NCBI GenBank assembly: GCA_019187485.1
Contig: JABAQR010000030.1
Span: forward strand, 93,451 to 157,450
Reading direction: 5' to 3'
DNA: 64,000 nt
Source: Lysobacterales bacterium
GTDB lineage: Bacteria; Pseudomonadota; Gammaproteobacteria; Xanthomonadales; SZUA-5
Shown: in pieces, positions 46,298-54,270 of the stretch
Position numbering within the stretch: position 1 is the stretch's first letter
Layout: each line of letters opens with the position of its first letter
Translations under genes and position numbers: made by a program
Notes under the pieces: model-generated
Database searches by the model: none
The model's input: the letters and a program-made list of their open reading frames with translations, nothing else
What the model was told of the DNA's origin: nothing

Positions 46298-46666
46298 TTG
46301 ACTGCAGACGTTGAAATTGACGAGATGATGAACCGACTCGATGTCCGGAATCGAGCTTGGAAGGGCTTGCGCTGGGTGTATCTTTCCTCCGGTATTGTCT
46401 TGATCACTATTTCGGCGTTGATCGCCTACTATCAAATTTATGAGATTTGGTTGGCTTTGGAGAAACTAAATAATTCGGTGGGAAGCATCAACCGCGACAG
46501 AATTGGTCCAGACATTAAGGACTTGCTGTTAGCGTTTGTGCTATTTGCAGTGGGTGCTGTCATGGTCGTTAAAGGCCTCATAAATTGGAGCTCGTCAGAT
46601 GTTGAAAGAATCATGCTCGCAGTGTGGCGGCGAGAGAAAGTTCGTAATATGGTGGATGGGGCCTAA
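46298..46666 (+). CDS. Cassette 1: small two-helix membrane protein
   Basis: 122-residue hypothetical membrane protein, the cassette nearest attI and so best placed for expression. TTG at 46298 is the start: AGGAGG at 46285-46290 lies 7 bases ahead. Two hydrophobic helices are visible (WVYLSSGIVLITISALIAYY; LLLAFVLFAVGAVMVVKGLI), with a loop containing LEKLNNSVGSINRDRIG between them. The stop codon TAA is supplied by the R box of the following attC site. Codon use is AT-richer than the chromosomal genes, indicating foreign origin. Function unknown. Confidence 0.75.
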   Translation: MTADVEIDEMMNRLDVRNRAWKGLRWVYLSSGIVLITISALIAYYQIYEIWLALEKLNNSVGSINRDRIGPDIKDLLLAFVLFAVGAVMVVKGLINWSSSDVERIMLAVWRREKVRNMVDGA

Positions 46667-46750
46667 CTATGCGTTCAAGCCGACCGCGGAACAGGCTTTT
46701 CGCTTTAACCGTGGCACCTTGTGCCGCGGCGGCTTAACGCGGCGTTAGAA
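46661..46750 (+). other. attC site 1
   Basis: 90 bp, from GCCTAAC to GTTAGAA, with arms AAGCCGACCGCGG and CCGCGGCGGCTT. Main type of the array. Confidence 0.93.
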
Positions 46751-47208
46751 TTCGTTTGAAACCCCGGATCGCCAGCAAGAGGCTTGAGGTAGGGCTTTCC
46801 GCAAGATTGGATTCGTGGTGTGGAAGAGCGGCTCTTGCTTCGTCTGGCCGCATTGCTCCGCGCTGCGATGATGATACGTAGCTTGGCGGCTAGGTCGGCC
46901 ACGCTGCGGTTGGCGGGCGGGTACGGTGGGTCGCGCTGTCAAGCAACTGCTCGCGCTTCGTCTTGCCGCACCGCTCCGCGCGGCGGTGGTGATACGGAGC
47001 TTGGCGGCCAGGTCGGCCGCGCTCCGTTTGGCGGGCGGTCGGCTGTGGGCTTCGTCTGGCCGCGTCTGCAAGCGCGGCGGATGATGATACGTGGCGCTGC
47101 CGTAGACCGTGCCGCGCTTGGCTTGCGGGCGGTCGCACCTTCGGCGCACACTCTTGGCCTGTTGGGCAAGATTGGATTCTGCGCATCCATGGCTGAGGGC
47201 AAACAGAA
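46751..47208 (+). other. Cassette 2: gene-less cassette, family A copy 1
   Basis: Body of a cassette without a convincing gene. It is nearly identical to 49698-50155 and 51314-51771 and related to 63343-63794. Internally it has about three imperfect tandem units of 90-110 bases, each starting CTTCGTCTGGCCGC or close to it and containing ATGATGATACG or a variant. A 158-codon open frame exists in three copies, but many differences between copies change amino acids and the frame simply runs on through attC. Confidence 0.7.
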
Positions 47209-47298
47209 TTCTAACTATGCGTTCAAGCCGACCGCGGAACAGGTTCTTCGCATGGACCGTGGCACCTCGTGCCGCGGCGGCTTAACGCGGCGTTAGGT
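47209..47298 (+). other. attC site 2
   Basis: 90 bp, TTCTAAC to GTTAGGT, main type arms. Confidence 0.93.
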
Positions 47299-47303
47299 CT
47301 CAA

Positions 47304-47837
47304 ATGCGCACTCCGTCAAGATTGATGCCTGCACACGGCGAGCCGAAACCCACGCTTACAACGCGCGTAGTGACTCTGTTCCTGGCTATTGGATTAATTT
47401 TTGGACTGTTCCTTCTCGGGGTAGAAGGCCTGTTGTTCGCTTGCGGATTGGTTGTTCTTGGTTTGTGGTCCTACTGGAAAGTAAAGTGGAAGGCTCAGGC
47501 TTTAAGCCATTCAAGGAAAGGTGAGGGAATCTGTGAGTTCGCTCGCGCGGCGAATTGTCGCGTAAATGATCCGTGGATCGTTCGCGCGGTATATGAAGAA
47601 TTGAGCGGCGCGGTTTCAGTGAAGGGAAGTGTCGTTCCTATTCGCTGGGATGATCAGTTAGAAGAAGATCTTGGAATCGATCCGGAGGATCTGGATATGG
47701 GCATTGCGCCGGTTGTCGGCGAACGTGCGGGTCGTTCTCTCACGAACATTGAGAAGAATCCGCTCTATGGAAAGGTTCGCACGGCTGGTGATCTAGTGGC
47801 CTTTTTCAATGCGCAGCCATTTCGTGTTGAGACCTAA
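47304..47837 (+). CDS. Cassette 3: membrane protein with acyl-carrier-like (DUF1493-like) domain
   Basis: 177 residues. Two N-terminal hydrophobic helices (VVTLFLAIGLIFGLFLLG; LLFACGLVVLGLWSYW) are followed by a cytosolic domain whose motif WDDQLEEDLGIDPEDLDM and following helix AGDLVAFFNAQP resemble the acyl-carrier-fold DUF1493 family, which usually lacks a clear phosphopantetheine serine; none of the usual DSL motif is visible here. The ATG follows the attC R box closely (GTTAGGTCTCAA-ATG). The stop TAA is part of attC site 3. Function unknown. Confidence 0.75.
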   Translation: MRTPSRLMPAHGEPKPTLTTRVVTLFLAIGLIFGLFLLGVEGLLFACGLVVLGLWSYWKVKWKAQALSHSRKGEGICEFARAANCRVNDPWIVRAVYEELSGAVSVKGSVVPIRWDDQLEEDLGIDPEDLDMGIAPVVGERAGRSLTNIEKNPLYGKVRTAGDLVAFFNAQPFRVET

Positions 47838-47919
47838 CTATGCAATCAAGCCGACGCCGGAACAGGCCCTTGGCACAAACCGGACAATGCCGCCGGCGCG
47901 GCTTATTGCGGCGTTAGGC
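47832..47919 (+). other. attC site 3
   Basis: 88 bp, ACCTAAC to GTTAGGC, second type with arms AAGCCGACGCCGG / CCGGCGCGGCTT and TTATTG in place of TTAACG. Confidence 0.92.
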
Positions 47920-47947
47920 GTCTTTTCACAACTCGTGGAGTATCGAA

Positions 47948-48433
47948 ATGATTCAAAGTTACGGTTTGCACTGGCGGTCTGATCGCGTGTTTTGGGGACG
48001 CCCGAAGGTGGCTGGAACTCTGCTTGGAGCTGCGAGCCGCAGTGCAAAGGCGCGACCAGTTGATTTTCGCCTTCAGCGCGGCATCTATGTTCTTTACGCG
48101 GATTATGATCTCATCTACATCGGTCAGACCGGCGCTGGCAACGACAGGCTATTTAACAGGCTGAAGGCGCACAAGAATGATCACCTTTCAGAGCGATGGA
48201 ATCGTTTTTCCTGGTTCGGCACGCAATGGGTAACAAAAGCGAACCAACTTTCAACGGATACCGCCTCCGTGAGCCAGTCTGTAGAGGCTGCGTTAAACGT
48301 ACTTGAGGCCGTATCAATTGCCATATCTGAGCCTCGGCTGAATCTCCAACGTGGAAAATGGGGTGAAGGTACACAATATTTCCAGTACTGGGATAGGGCC
48401 GAAGCGGAGGATCCTGAGGAAGAAGACGCCTAA
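47948..48433 (+). CDS. Cassette 4: GIY-YIG domain protein
   Basis: 161-residue protein with an N-terminal half of the GIY-YIG nuclease fold: GIYVLYADYDLIYIGQTG carries both the GIY and the YIG elements, and the next conserved positions are RLFNRLKAHKND with the arginine and histidine. The rest (ERWNRFSWFGTQWV, AALNVLEAVSIAISEPRLNLQ, with glutamates in the expected metal-binding area) is in line with a compact, complete domain. It may be a DNA endonuclease with a defensive or recombination role. ATG 47948 has no strong RBS, GGAG being present further up. Stop TAA lies in attC site 4. Confidence 0.85.
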   Translation: MIQSYGLHWRSDRVFWGRPKVAGTLLGAASRSAKARPVDFRLQRGIYVLYADYDLIYIGQTGAGNDRLFNRLKAHKNDHLSERWNRFSWFGTQWVTKANQLSTDTASVSQSVEAALNVLEAVSIAISEPRLNLQRGKWGEGTQYFQYWDRAEAEDPEEEDA

Positions 48434-48517
48434 CTATGCGTTCAAGCCGACCGCGGTTCCCGCGCTCGGCTTGATCCAACCGACTTCGTGCCGCGGCGGC
48501 TTAACGCGGCGTTGGAC
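48428..48517 (+). other. attC site 4
   Basis: 90 bp, GCCTAAC to GTTGGAC; main-type arms but a different internal loop (GGTTCCCGCGCTCGGC). Confidence 0.92.
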
Positions 48518-48906
48518 GTCAGAAGCAGTGGCTGATCGCGGGAGAGCACTGAGGTGGAAGGGAAGGATCTGCTTGGGAATCTGTCTTGAGCTGATCTGAG
48601 GGTTGAAAAGCGCACTAGCACCTTTGTCGGATGAAGAGCGCATTAGCCCCTTGGTCGTGGGGACGGGGCATCTTCCGGGGCAGTGTCTGGAGAAGTAGAA
48701 ACGCAGGTGAGGAAGTTGCAAGTACTCTCCGGCTGGAAATTGAAGCTCTTGGAGTAGTAATTCTCGTCAGATCAATAAGTTAGGTTTGTGATGACCTGGA
48801 GGAAGTATGAGCGCAGGAGCTTGCGTGTGAACCGTCGGAGGTTGAAGATCAACAGCATCCGTCCTTCCGCGTGCGGAGGCTCATGAACTGTGGCAAGCAA
48901 CCTGAC
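48518..48906 (+). other. Cassette 5: gene-less cassette, family C copy 1
   Basis: No believable gene on either strand. Both ends resemble the cassette at 58159-58516: left end ACGTCAGAAGCAGTGGC and right end with AACCTGACGTCCAAC, with a middle that has diverged. The complementarity of left (GGACGTCAG) and right (CTGACGTCC) ends is 9 or more bases. Confidence 0.7.
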
Positions 48907-48993
48907 GTCCAACTATGTGTTCAAGCCGACGCCGGAACAGGCTCTTCGCACCATCTGGTTGCGCTGCCGGCGCGGCTTAACACGGCGTTAGCC
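48907..48993 (+). other. attC site 5
   Basis: 87 bp, GTCCAAC to GTTAGCC; third type with TGTGTTCAAGCCGACGCCGG and TTAACACGG. Confidence 0.92.
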
Positions 48994-49010
48994 GTCATGG
49001 AGATTCTTCG

Positions 49011-49613
49011 GTGAGGATGATGTTAGCTTGCTTCGCACTGGCGTATGGGCTTGTCGCCTTCGCGGGAGACATTGGCACATTGCGCAATGAACTTGAGTCG
49101 ATGTTTGAAGCTGACCAATCGCTCAGGAGGGAGATTCGAGAAGTAGAGGAGCGGGACGGTCCTGACTCGGGAGCTGCGGAGGCTATGTGGGTGAAGCAAG
49201 CCGCCTTGGATGAGACCAACACCAAGAGATTGTTGGAAATAGTTGATGAGCACGGCTGGCCAAGGGCATCAGTTGTCGGAGATAGGGCAGCAATGGCTGC
49301 TTTCTTGGTCGTACAACATGCCGAACCAACTCTGCAGAAACGCATGCTACCGATACTTCGTGAAGAGGCATCGCGCGGTGAAGTGAAAATGAGTCGGCTG
49401 GCTTTGTTGGAAGATAGGGTACTTACATCGGAAGGGAAGCCGCAAATTTATGGAAGCCAGCTGCGTGACAATCCTGAAACGGGAAAACTTGAGTTCTTCC
49501 CCATCAAAGATCCGGAGTCGGTGAACGCCCGCCGCGCGTCGGTGGGGCTGGAGCCAATTGAAGTTTATGCGCGCAGATTTGGGCTGGAATACAATCCGGC
49601 AAATGACGGCTAA
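49011..49613 (+). CDS. Cassette 6: secreted DUF6624-like protein
   Basis: 200 residues. An N-terminal hydrophobic stretch (MLACFALAYGLVAFAG) looks like a signal peptide. The body follows the DUF6624 pattern: ADQSLRREIREVEERDGPDS, VKQAALDETNTKRLLEIVDE, HGWPRASVVGDRAAMAAFLV, VQHAEPTLQKRMLPILREEA, LLEDRVLTSEGKPQIYGSQL and INARRASVGLEPIEVYARR-like end (VNARRASVGLEPIEVYARRF). Function of the family is unknown; members are common in cassettes and in effector-like loci. GTG at 49011 or ATG at 49017/49020 may start it. Stop TAA lies in attC site 6. Confidence 0.82.
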   Translation: MRMMLACFALAYGLVAFAGDIGTLRNELESMFEADQSLRREIREVEERDGPDSGAAEAMWVKQAALDETNTKRLLEIVDEHGWPRASVVGDRAAMAAFLVVQHAEPTLQKRMLPILREEASRGEVKMSRLALLEDRVLTSEGKPQIYGSQLRDNPETGKLEFFPIKDPESVNARRASVGLEPIEVYARRFGLEYNPANDG

Positions 49614-49697
49614 CTATGCGTTCAAGCCGACCGCGGTTCGCGCGCTCGGCTTTCACCGAACCTCATCGTGCCGCGGCGGCTTAACGCAGCGTTAGAA
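49608..49697 (+). other. attC site 6
   Basis: 90 bp, GGCTAAC to GTTAGAA; internal loop like site 4. Confidence 0.92.
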
Positions 49698-50155
49698 TTC
49701 GTTTGAAACCCCGGATCGCCAGCAAGAGGCTTGAGGTAGGGCTTTCCGCAAGATTGGATTCGTGATGTGGAAGAGCGGCTCTTGCTTCGTCTTGCCGCAT
49801 TGCTCCGCGCGGCGATGATGTTACGTAGCTTGGCGGCCAGGTCGGCCGCGCTGCGGTTGGCGGGCGGGTACGGTGGGTCGTGCTGTCAAGCAACTGCTTG
49901 CGCTTCGTCTGGCCGCACCGCTCCGCGCGGCAATGGTGATACGGAGCTTTGCGGCCAGATCGGCCGCGCTCCGGTTGGCGGGCGGTCGGCTGTGCGCTTC
50001 GTCTGGCCGCGCCTGCAAGCGCGGCGGATGATGATACGTGGCGCCGTCGTAGACCGTGCCGCGCTTGGCTTGCGGGCGGTCGCAGCTTCGGCGCACACTC
50101 GTGGCCTGTTGGGCAAGATTGGATTCTGCGCATCCATGGCTGAGGGCAAACAGAA
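49698..50155 (+). other. Cassette 7: gene-less cassette, family A copy 2
   Basis: Near-identical to 46751-47208 with scattered substitutions and no visible indels; same internal unit structure and the same GAATTC-containing ends. Confidence 0.7.
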
Positions 50156-50245
50156 TTCTAACTATGCGTTCAAGCCGACCGCGGAACAGGCTCTTCGCAT
50201 TGACCGTGCCACTTCGTGCCGCGGCGGCTTAACGCGGCGTTAGGC
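50156..50245 (+). other. attC site 7
   Basis: 90 bp, TTCTAAC to GTTAGGC, main type. Confidence 0.93.
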
Positions 50246-50253
50246 CCCCAGTC

Positions 50254-50775
50254 ATGCGCAACGTATTCTTGCAGAGTCTGGTGTGTTTGATCTTGTCTGG
50301 ATGTACCTTCTTGATTGCCCCGCATACGGTTCAAGATACACCCTCCGTGAGGGGAACTATTCTGAGTAGAGACGAGCCGGTTGAAAATGTGACCGTCTAT
50401 CTCCAACGGCATTCATATGAATCCTGTGAGCGAACTAATCTGAAGGCCAAATCGAACGAAGACGGTGAGTTCTTCATTCCTGGGGAGCGGAAGCTGGAGA
50501 TTCTGATTGTAATGGGAGATCGCTTTACCAGGTTGGGTTTGTGCATTGAACGTGATGGTGAGCTTTATCACGCCTGGAACGGTGGCCGTATGGGTCAGCC
50601 CCCCAGTGGGATGAGGATTATTTGTAGACTGGAGAAGTTACACCTTCCACATTTTGCAGGGATAAAAGCTTGCTCAGCGGAAGGGTGGCCTAACTATGCG
50701 TTCAAGCCGACCGCGGAACAGGCTCCTGGCATGGACCGTGGCGCCTCGCGCCGCGGCGGCTTAACGCGGCGTTAG
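50254..50775 (+). CDS. Cassette 8: lipoprotein whose C-terminus is encoded by attC
   Basis: 173-residue predicted lipoprotein starting MRNVFLQSLVCLILSGC with lipobox LSGC. The mature domain resembles a carboxypeptidase-regulatory/transthyretin-like fold (SVRGTILSRDEPVENVTVYL, AKSNEDGEFFIPGERKLEIL). The reading frame has no stop before the attC site, so the last 27 residues (beginning NYAFKPTAEQAPGMDRG) come from attC and the stop is at 50773-50775 beside the R box. Function unknown. Confidence 0.75.
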   Translation: MRNVFLQSLVCLILSGCTFLIAPHTVQDTPSVRGTILSRDEPVENVTVYLQRHSYESCERTNLKAKSNEDGEFFIPGERKLEILIVMGDRFTRLGLCIERDGELYHAWNGGRMGQPPSGMRIICRLEKLHLPHFAGIKACSAEGWPNYAFKPTAEQAPGMDRGASRRGGLTRR

Positions 50776-50777
50776 GC
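50688..50777 (+). other. attC site 8
   Basis: 90 bp, GCCTAAC to GTTAGGC, main type; translated in full by the cassette 8 gene. Confidence 0.93.
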
Positions 50778-50781
50778 CTCA

Positions 50782-51174
50782 ATGAGCGACTTCCTCGAAA
50801 TCTTGCAGGTCTACCTCGTCTATGCCTTCCCGTGGCCAGGCATGTTCGTAACGTGGGCGATTCACGACGGTGGGTTGTCGTACTTGGGGCTTTGGGCGGG
50901 CGTTGGTTTTCCTGTCGCCTACTTGCTCTACCGCCACTCGGGGAGAGGGCTAATTCTGGCGTGGGTCATCTTTTGGCTAATGCCTGGGACTATAATTTGT
51001 GGGGATGCCACTGTCTGGCCTTGGGCGTTTACTTTGTATGTCGCCTTCCAAGATGGCGGCTGCAGCACACCCGTTTCGCTTGGAATCACACTTACGGCCA
51101 ACACGTTAATTGTCCTGTCTTTGCGCGCTGTGGCTCGGAGGTTTTTGCGCCGCAGACTTGACCCTCGGCTTTGA
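50782..51174 (+). CDS. Cassette 9: polytopic membrane protein
   Basis: 130-residue hypothetical membrane protein starting 5 bases after the R box. Three to four hydrophobic segments: ILQVYLVYAFPWPGMFVTWA, LGLWAGVGFPVAYLLY, LILAWVIFWLMPGTIICG and ITLTANTLIVLSLRAVA, ending in an arginine-rich tail (RRFLRRRLDPRL). No family recognised. A short non-coding stretch with another AGGAGG lies between its stop and attC site 9. Confidence 0.72.
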   Translation: MSDFLEILQVYLVYAFPWPGMFVTWAIHDGGLSYLGLWAGVGFPVAYLLYRHSGRGLILAWVIFWLMPGTIICGDATVWPWAFTLYVAFQDGGCSTPVSLGITLTANTLIVLSLRAVARRFLRRRLDPRL

Positions 51175-51223
51175 TTTAATAGGCCCAGGAGGATTTAATC
51201 AAATGCATGCTTTTCGTGTTGAG

Positions 51224-51313
51224 GCCTAACTGAATGATCAAGCCGACAGCGGAACAGGCTCTTCGAATCAACCGAGACCTGCCGCGCCGCTGCGGCTTAT
51301 CATGGCGTTAGAA
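51224..51313 (+). other. attC site 9
   Basis: 90 bp, GCCTAAC to GTTAGAA; divergent site with arms GCCGACAGCGG / CCGCTGCGGC in which changes are compensated. Confidence 0.88.
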
Positions 51314-51771
51314 TTCGTTTGAAACCCCGGATCGCCAGCAAGAGGCTTGAGGTAGGGCTTTCCGCAAGATTGGATTCGTGATGTGGAAGAGCGGCTCTCG
51401 CTTCGTCTGGCCGCATTGCTCCGCGCGGCGATGATGATACGTAGCTTGGCGGCCGGGTTGGCCGCGCTGCGGTTGGCGGGCGGGTACGGTGGATCGTGCT
51501 GTCAAGCAACTGCTCGCGCTTCGTCTGGCCGCACCGCTCCGCGCGGCAATGGTGATGCAGAGCTTTGCGGCCAGGTCGGCCGCGCTCCGGTTGGCGGGCG
51601 GTCGGCTGTGCGCTTCGTCTGGCCGCGCCTGCAAGCGCGGCGGATGATGATACGTGGCGCTGTCGTAGGCCGCGCCGCGCTTGGCTTGCGGGCGGTCGCA
51701 CGTTCGGCGCACACTCGTGGCCTGTTGGGCAAGATTGGATTCTGCGCATCCATGGCTGAGGGCAAACAGAA
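51314..51771 (+). other. Cassette 10: gene-less cassette, family A copy 3
   Basis: Third near-identical copy of the cassettes at 46751 and 49698, with the same length. Confidence 0.7.
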
Positions 51772-51861
51772 TTCTAACTATGCGTTCAAGCCGACCGCGG
51801 AACAGGCTCTTCGCATGGACCTTGGCACCTCGTGCCGCGGCGGCTTAACGCGGCGTTAGCT
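51772..51861 (+). other. attC site 10
   Basis: 90 bp, TTCTAAC to GTTAGCT, main type. Confidence 0.93.
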
Positions 51862-52249
51862 TTCATATTGCCCCTTCGCGCAAGGAATCTTCGAGTCGTG
51901 AAAGAGTGCATTGAACTCACCAGAAGGCCAGATTGCCGCATTGCGCGCGATTGTGGTCCTGTTGGAGAGAAAACACTTGGCCGCGCGGCCTTCGTGCGGT
52001 TGTCGCTCAGTGCAAGCCCGGTGGGCTGCTCTGTACGTGGCTTGTCGCCAACTGGCCGCATTGTTCACGGTTGGCGGGCGGGTAACGTTCTCGCTTCGGC
52101 CGGTGGTTGGCATTGCGGGAAGCGTGAGGCAAGGTTGCCGCGCCTGGCGCGGCGGCTCTCTCACAGGTCGCAGTCAGTGGCTGTCGCCGCCGCGCGCTTG
52201 CGGGCGGTCGGTTCAGCGGCGCATGCTCGGTTGGGGCTTAAGGATGAAA
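51862..52249 (+). other. Cassette 11: gene-less cassette, family B copy 1
   Basis: No supported gene. It pairs with the adjacent 52338-52722, starting with TTTCATRTTGCCCCTT and CGCAAGGRATCTT, sharing GTCGTGAAAGAGTGCA and much of the rest. Its right part (CGCGCTTGCGGGCGGTCGG) resembles family A. Confidence 0.68.
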
Positions 52250-52337
52250 AGCTAACTATGCAATCAAGCCGACGCCGGAACAGGCTCTTGGCACAGACCG
52301 GACACAGCGGCCGGCGCGGCTTATTGCGGCGTTAGCT
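52250..52337 (+). other. attC site 11
   Basis: 88 bp, AGCTAAC to GTTAGCT, second type. Confidence 0.92.
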
Positions 52338-52722
52338 TTCATGTTGCCCCTTGGCGCAAGGGATCTTTGAGTCGTGAAAGAGTGCACTGAAGTCGCCCAT
52401 TGGCCAGGTTGCCGCGTTGCGCGCGATTGTGGTTCTGTGGGTGAGAAAGCACTTCGCCGCGCGGCCTTCGTGCGGTTGTTGCTCAGCGCAAGCCCGGTGG
52501 GTTGCTCTGTACATGGCTTGTCGCCAGATGGCCGCATTGCGGGAGGTTGGCGCGCGGGTACCGTTGTCGCTTCGTCCGGTGGTCGGCATTTCGGGAAGCG
52601 TGAGGCAAGATTGCCGCGTCTGGCGCGGCGGCTCTCTGGCAGGTTCAGGTTGGAGGCCGTCGCCGCGCGCTTGCGGGCGGTTGGGGCATCGGAGCATGCT
52701 CGGGTGCGGCTTGAGGATGAAG
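52338..52722 (+). other. Cassette 12: gene-less cassette, family B copy 2
   Basis: Neighbouring relative of cassette 11, more diverged in the middle, with the same beginning and a similar end. Confidence 0.68.
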
Positions 52723-52809
52723 AGCTAACTATGTGTTCAAGCCGACGCCGGAACAGGCTCTTCGCACCATCTGGCTGCGCTGCCGGCGCGGCTTAACACG
52801 GCGTTAGAC
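52723..52809 (+). other. attC site 12
   Basis: 87 bp, AGCTAAC to GTTAGAC, third type. Its last bases GTTAGACATCATGAG run straight into the aadA start. Confidence 0.92.
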
Positions 52810-52812
52810 ATC

Positions 52813-53610
52813 ATGAGTGAAAAAGTGCCCGCCGAGATTTCGGTGCAACTATCACAAGCACTCAACGTCATCGGGCGCCACTTGGAGTCGACGTTGCTGG
52901 CCGTGCATTTGTACGGCTCCGCACTGGATGGCGGATTGAAACCGTACAGTGATATTGATTTGCTGGTGACTGTAGCTGCACCGCTCAATGATGCCGTGCG
53001 GCAAGCCCTGCTCGTCGATCTCTTGGAGGTTTCAGCTTCCCCTGGCCAAAACAAGGCACTCCGCGCCTTGGAAGTGACCATCGTCGTGCACAGTGACATC
53101 GTACCTTGGCGTTATCCGGCCAGGCGGGAACTGCAGTTCGGAGAGTGGCAGCGCAAAGACATCCTTGCGGGCATCTTCGAGCCCGCCACAACCGATTCTG
53201 ACTTGGCGATTCTGCTAACAAAGGCAAAGCAACATAGCGTCGTCTTGGCAGGTTCAGCAGCGAAGGATCTCTTCAGCTCAGTCCCAGAAAGCGATCTATT
53301 CAAGGCACTGGCCGATACTCTGAAGCTATGGAACTCGCCGCCAGATTGGGCGGGCGATGAGCGGAATGTAGTGCTTACTTTGTCTCGTATCTGGTACACC
53401 GCAGCAACCGGCAAGATCGCGCCAAAGGATGTTGCTGCCACTTGGGCAATGGCACGCTTGCCAGCTCAACATCAGCCCATCCTGTTGAATGCCAAGCGGG
53501 CTTATCTTGGGCAAGAAGAAGATTATTTGCCCGCTCGTGCGGATCAGGTGGCGGCGCTCATTAAATTCGTGAAGTATGAAGCAGTTAAACTGCTTGGTGC
53601 CAGCCAATGA
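52813..53610 (+). CDS. aadA: Cassette 13: AadA aminoglycoside (3'')(9) adenylyltransferase
   Basis: Transfers AMP from ATP to streptomycin (3'') and spectinomycin (9), inactivating both. The 265-residue protein is an AadA by direct recognition: LLAVHLYGSALDGGLKP followed by SDIDLLVTV (nucleotidyltransferase GS...DxD metal-binding core), ALEVTIVVHSDIVPWRYPAR, ELQFGEWQRKDILAGIFEPA, PDWAGDERNVVLTLSRIWY and TGKIAPKDVAATWAM. It appears to belong to the aadA6/aadA7/aadA11 group known from mobile integrons; allele not checked. The ATG lies 3 bases after the R box, in the GTTAGACATC-ATG context of clinical aadA cassettes, and a 60-bp attC of the standard aadA type follows. All motifs are intact. Expression here depends on a promoter upstream of twelve cassettes or a local one. 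Confidence 0.97.
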   Translation: MSEKVPAEISVQLSQALNVIGRHLESTLLAVHLYGSALDGGLKPYSDIDLLVTVAAPLNDAVRQALLVDLLEVSASPGQNKALRALEVTIVVHSDIVPWRYPARRELQFGEWQRKDILAGIFEPATTDSDLAILLTKAKQHSVVLAGSAAKDLFSSVPESDLFKALADTLKLWNSPPDWAGDERNVVLTLSRIWYTAATGKIAPKDVAATWAMARLPAQHQPILLNAKRAYLGQEEDYLPARADQVAALIKFVKYEAVKLLGASQ

Positions 53611-53611
53611 T

Positions 53612-53671
53612 GTCTAACAATTCATTCAAGCCGACGCCGCTTCGCGGCGCGGCTTAATTCAAGCGTTAGGC
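53612..53671 (+). other. attC site 13 (short aadA-type)
   Basis: 60 bp, GTCTAAC to GTTAGGC, with ATTCATTCAAGCCGACGCCG and short stem CTTCGCGG; matches the classical 59-base element of aadA cassettes except for minor changes and differs from the long sites of this array. Confidence 0.95.
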
Positions 53672-53684
53672 GTTTAGGACAGTT

Positions 53685-54128
53685 ATGAACTCGTACTTGA
53701 AGCTGACGAGATTTGCGTATGAGGAGCCCCACAACTTGGAGCTCCAGCTGGAAGTGTCGAACGGGATATTTTCAGGAGCGCTGCACATATATCTGAAAAG
53801 ATCCGATATTGAGGAAATTGGGAGCGCACTCCTGTTGTTTCCTCGAAATTCCACAGATGTCTATCGCTTTGAAGTCGGATCCGAGAGGTTGGAAGACCGG
53901 TGGGCGTACTACTTCCTGCTTAGGGCCTTTACATTCGGAGCTAGGGGTCAATCTGCAATCCTATTTAGGTTGAATAACAACCGAGATCTCCCATTTCGGG
54001 GACTGTCAGAGTTCTGTATTGAGGCTGAAGTCGCACATATAAATACCTTGGGTAGATTGCTTCTCGAGTTCGGGAAGTTGGAGCATGAAAGGTTACTGTG
54101 GTCCAACGCTGAAAGCGGGGTGTTCTAA
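53685..54128 (+). CDS. Cassette 14: hypothetical protein
   Basis: 147-residue soluble protein with no recognised domain. Pattern is beta-rich at the start (LKLTRFAYEEPHNLELQLEV, GIFSGALHIYLKRSDIEEIG) and helix-rich at the end (INTLGRLLLEFGKLEHERLL). The segment SALLLFPRNSTDVYRFEVGS and WAYYFLLRAFTFGARGQSA resembles proteins I have seen in other cassette arrays and near immunity-like genes, but I cannot name the family. The ATG is 13 bases after the R box. AT-rich codon use. Confidence 0.7.
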   Translation: MNSYLKLTRFAYEEPHNLELQLEVSNGIFSGALHIYLKRSDIEEIGSALLLFPRNSTDVYRFEVGSERLEDRWAYYFLLRAFTFGARGQSAILFRLNNNRDLPFRGLSEFCIEAEVAHINTLGRLLLEFGKLEHERLLWSNAESGVF

Positions 54129-54142
54129 ATCGTCGAAAAAAC

Positions 54143-54232
54143 GCCTAACTATGCGTTCAAGCCGACCGCGGAACAGGCTCTTGGCATTGACCGTTGCACT
54201 TCGTGCCGCGGCGGCTTAACGCGGCGTTGGGC
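54143..54232 (+). other. attC site 14
   Basis: 90 bp, GCCTAAC to GTTGGGC, main type. Confidence 0.93.
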
Positions 54233-54270
54233 CTCAGTCCGAAAACTCCGGCTAGGACACAAAATGGTAG

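Noticed and set aside
46820..47296. 158-codon frame in the repeated cassette (also at 49767 and 51383)
   Set aside because: Copies differ mainly at amino-acid-changing positions, the opposite strand is equally open, and the frame runs through attC.
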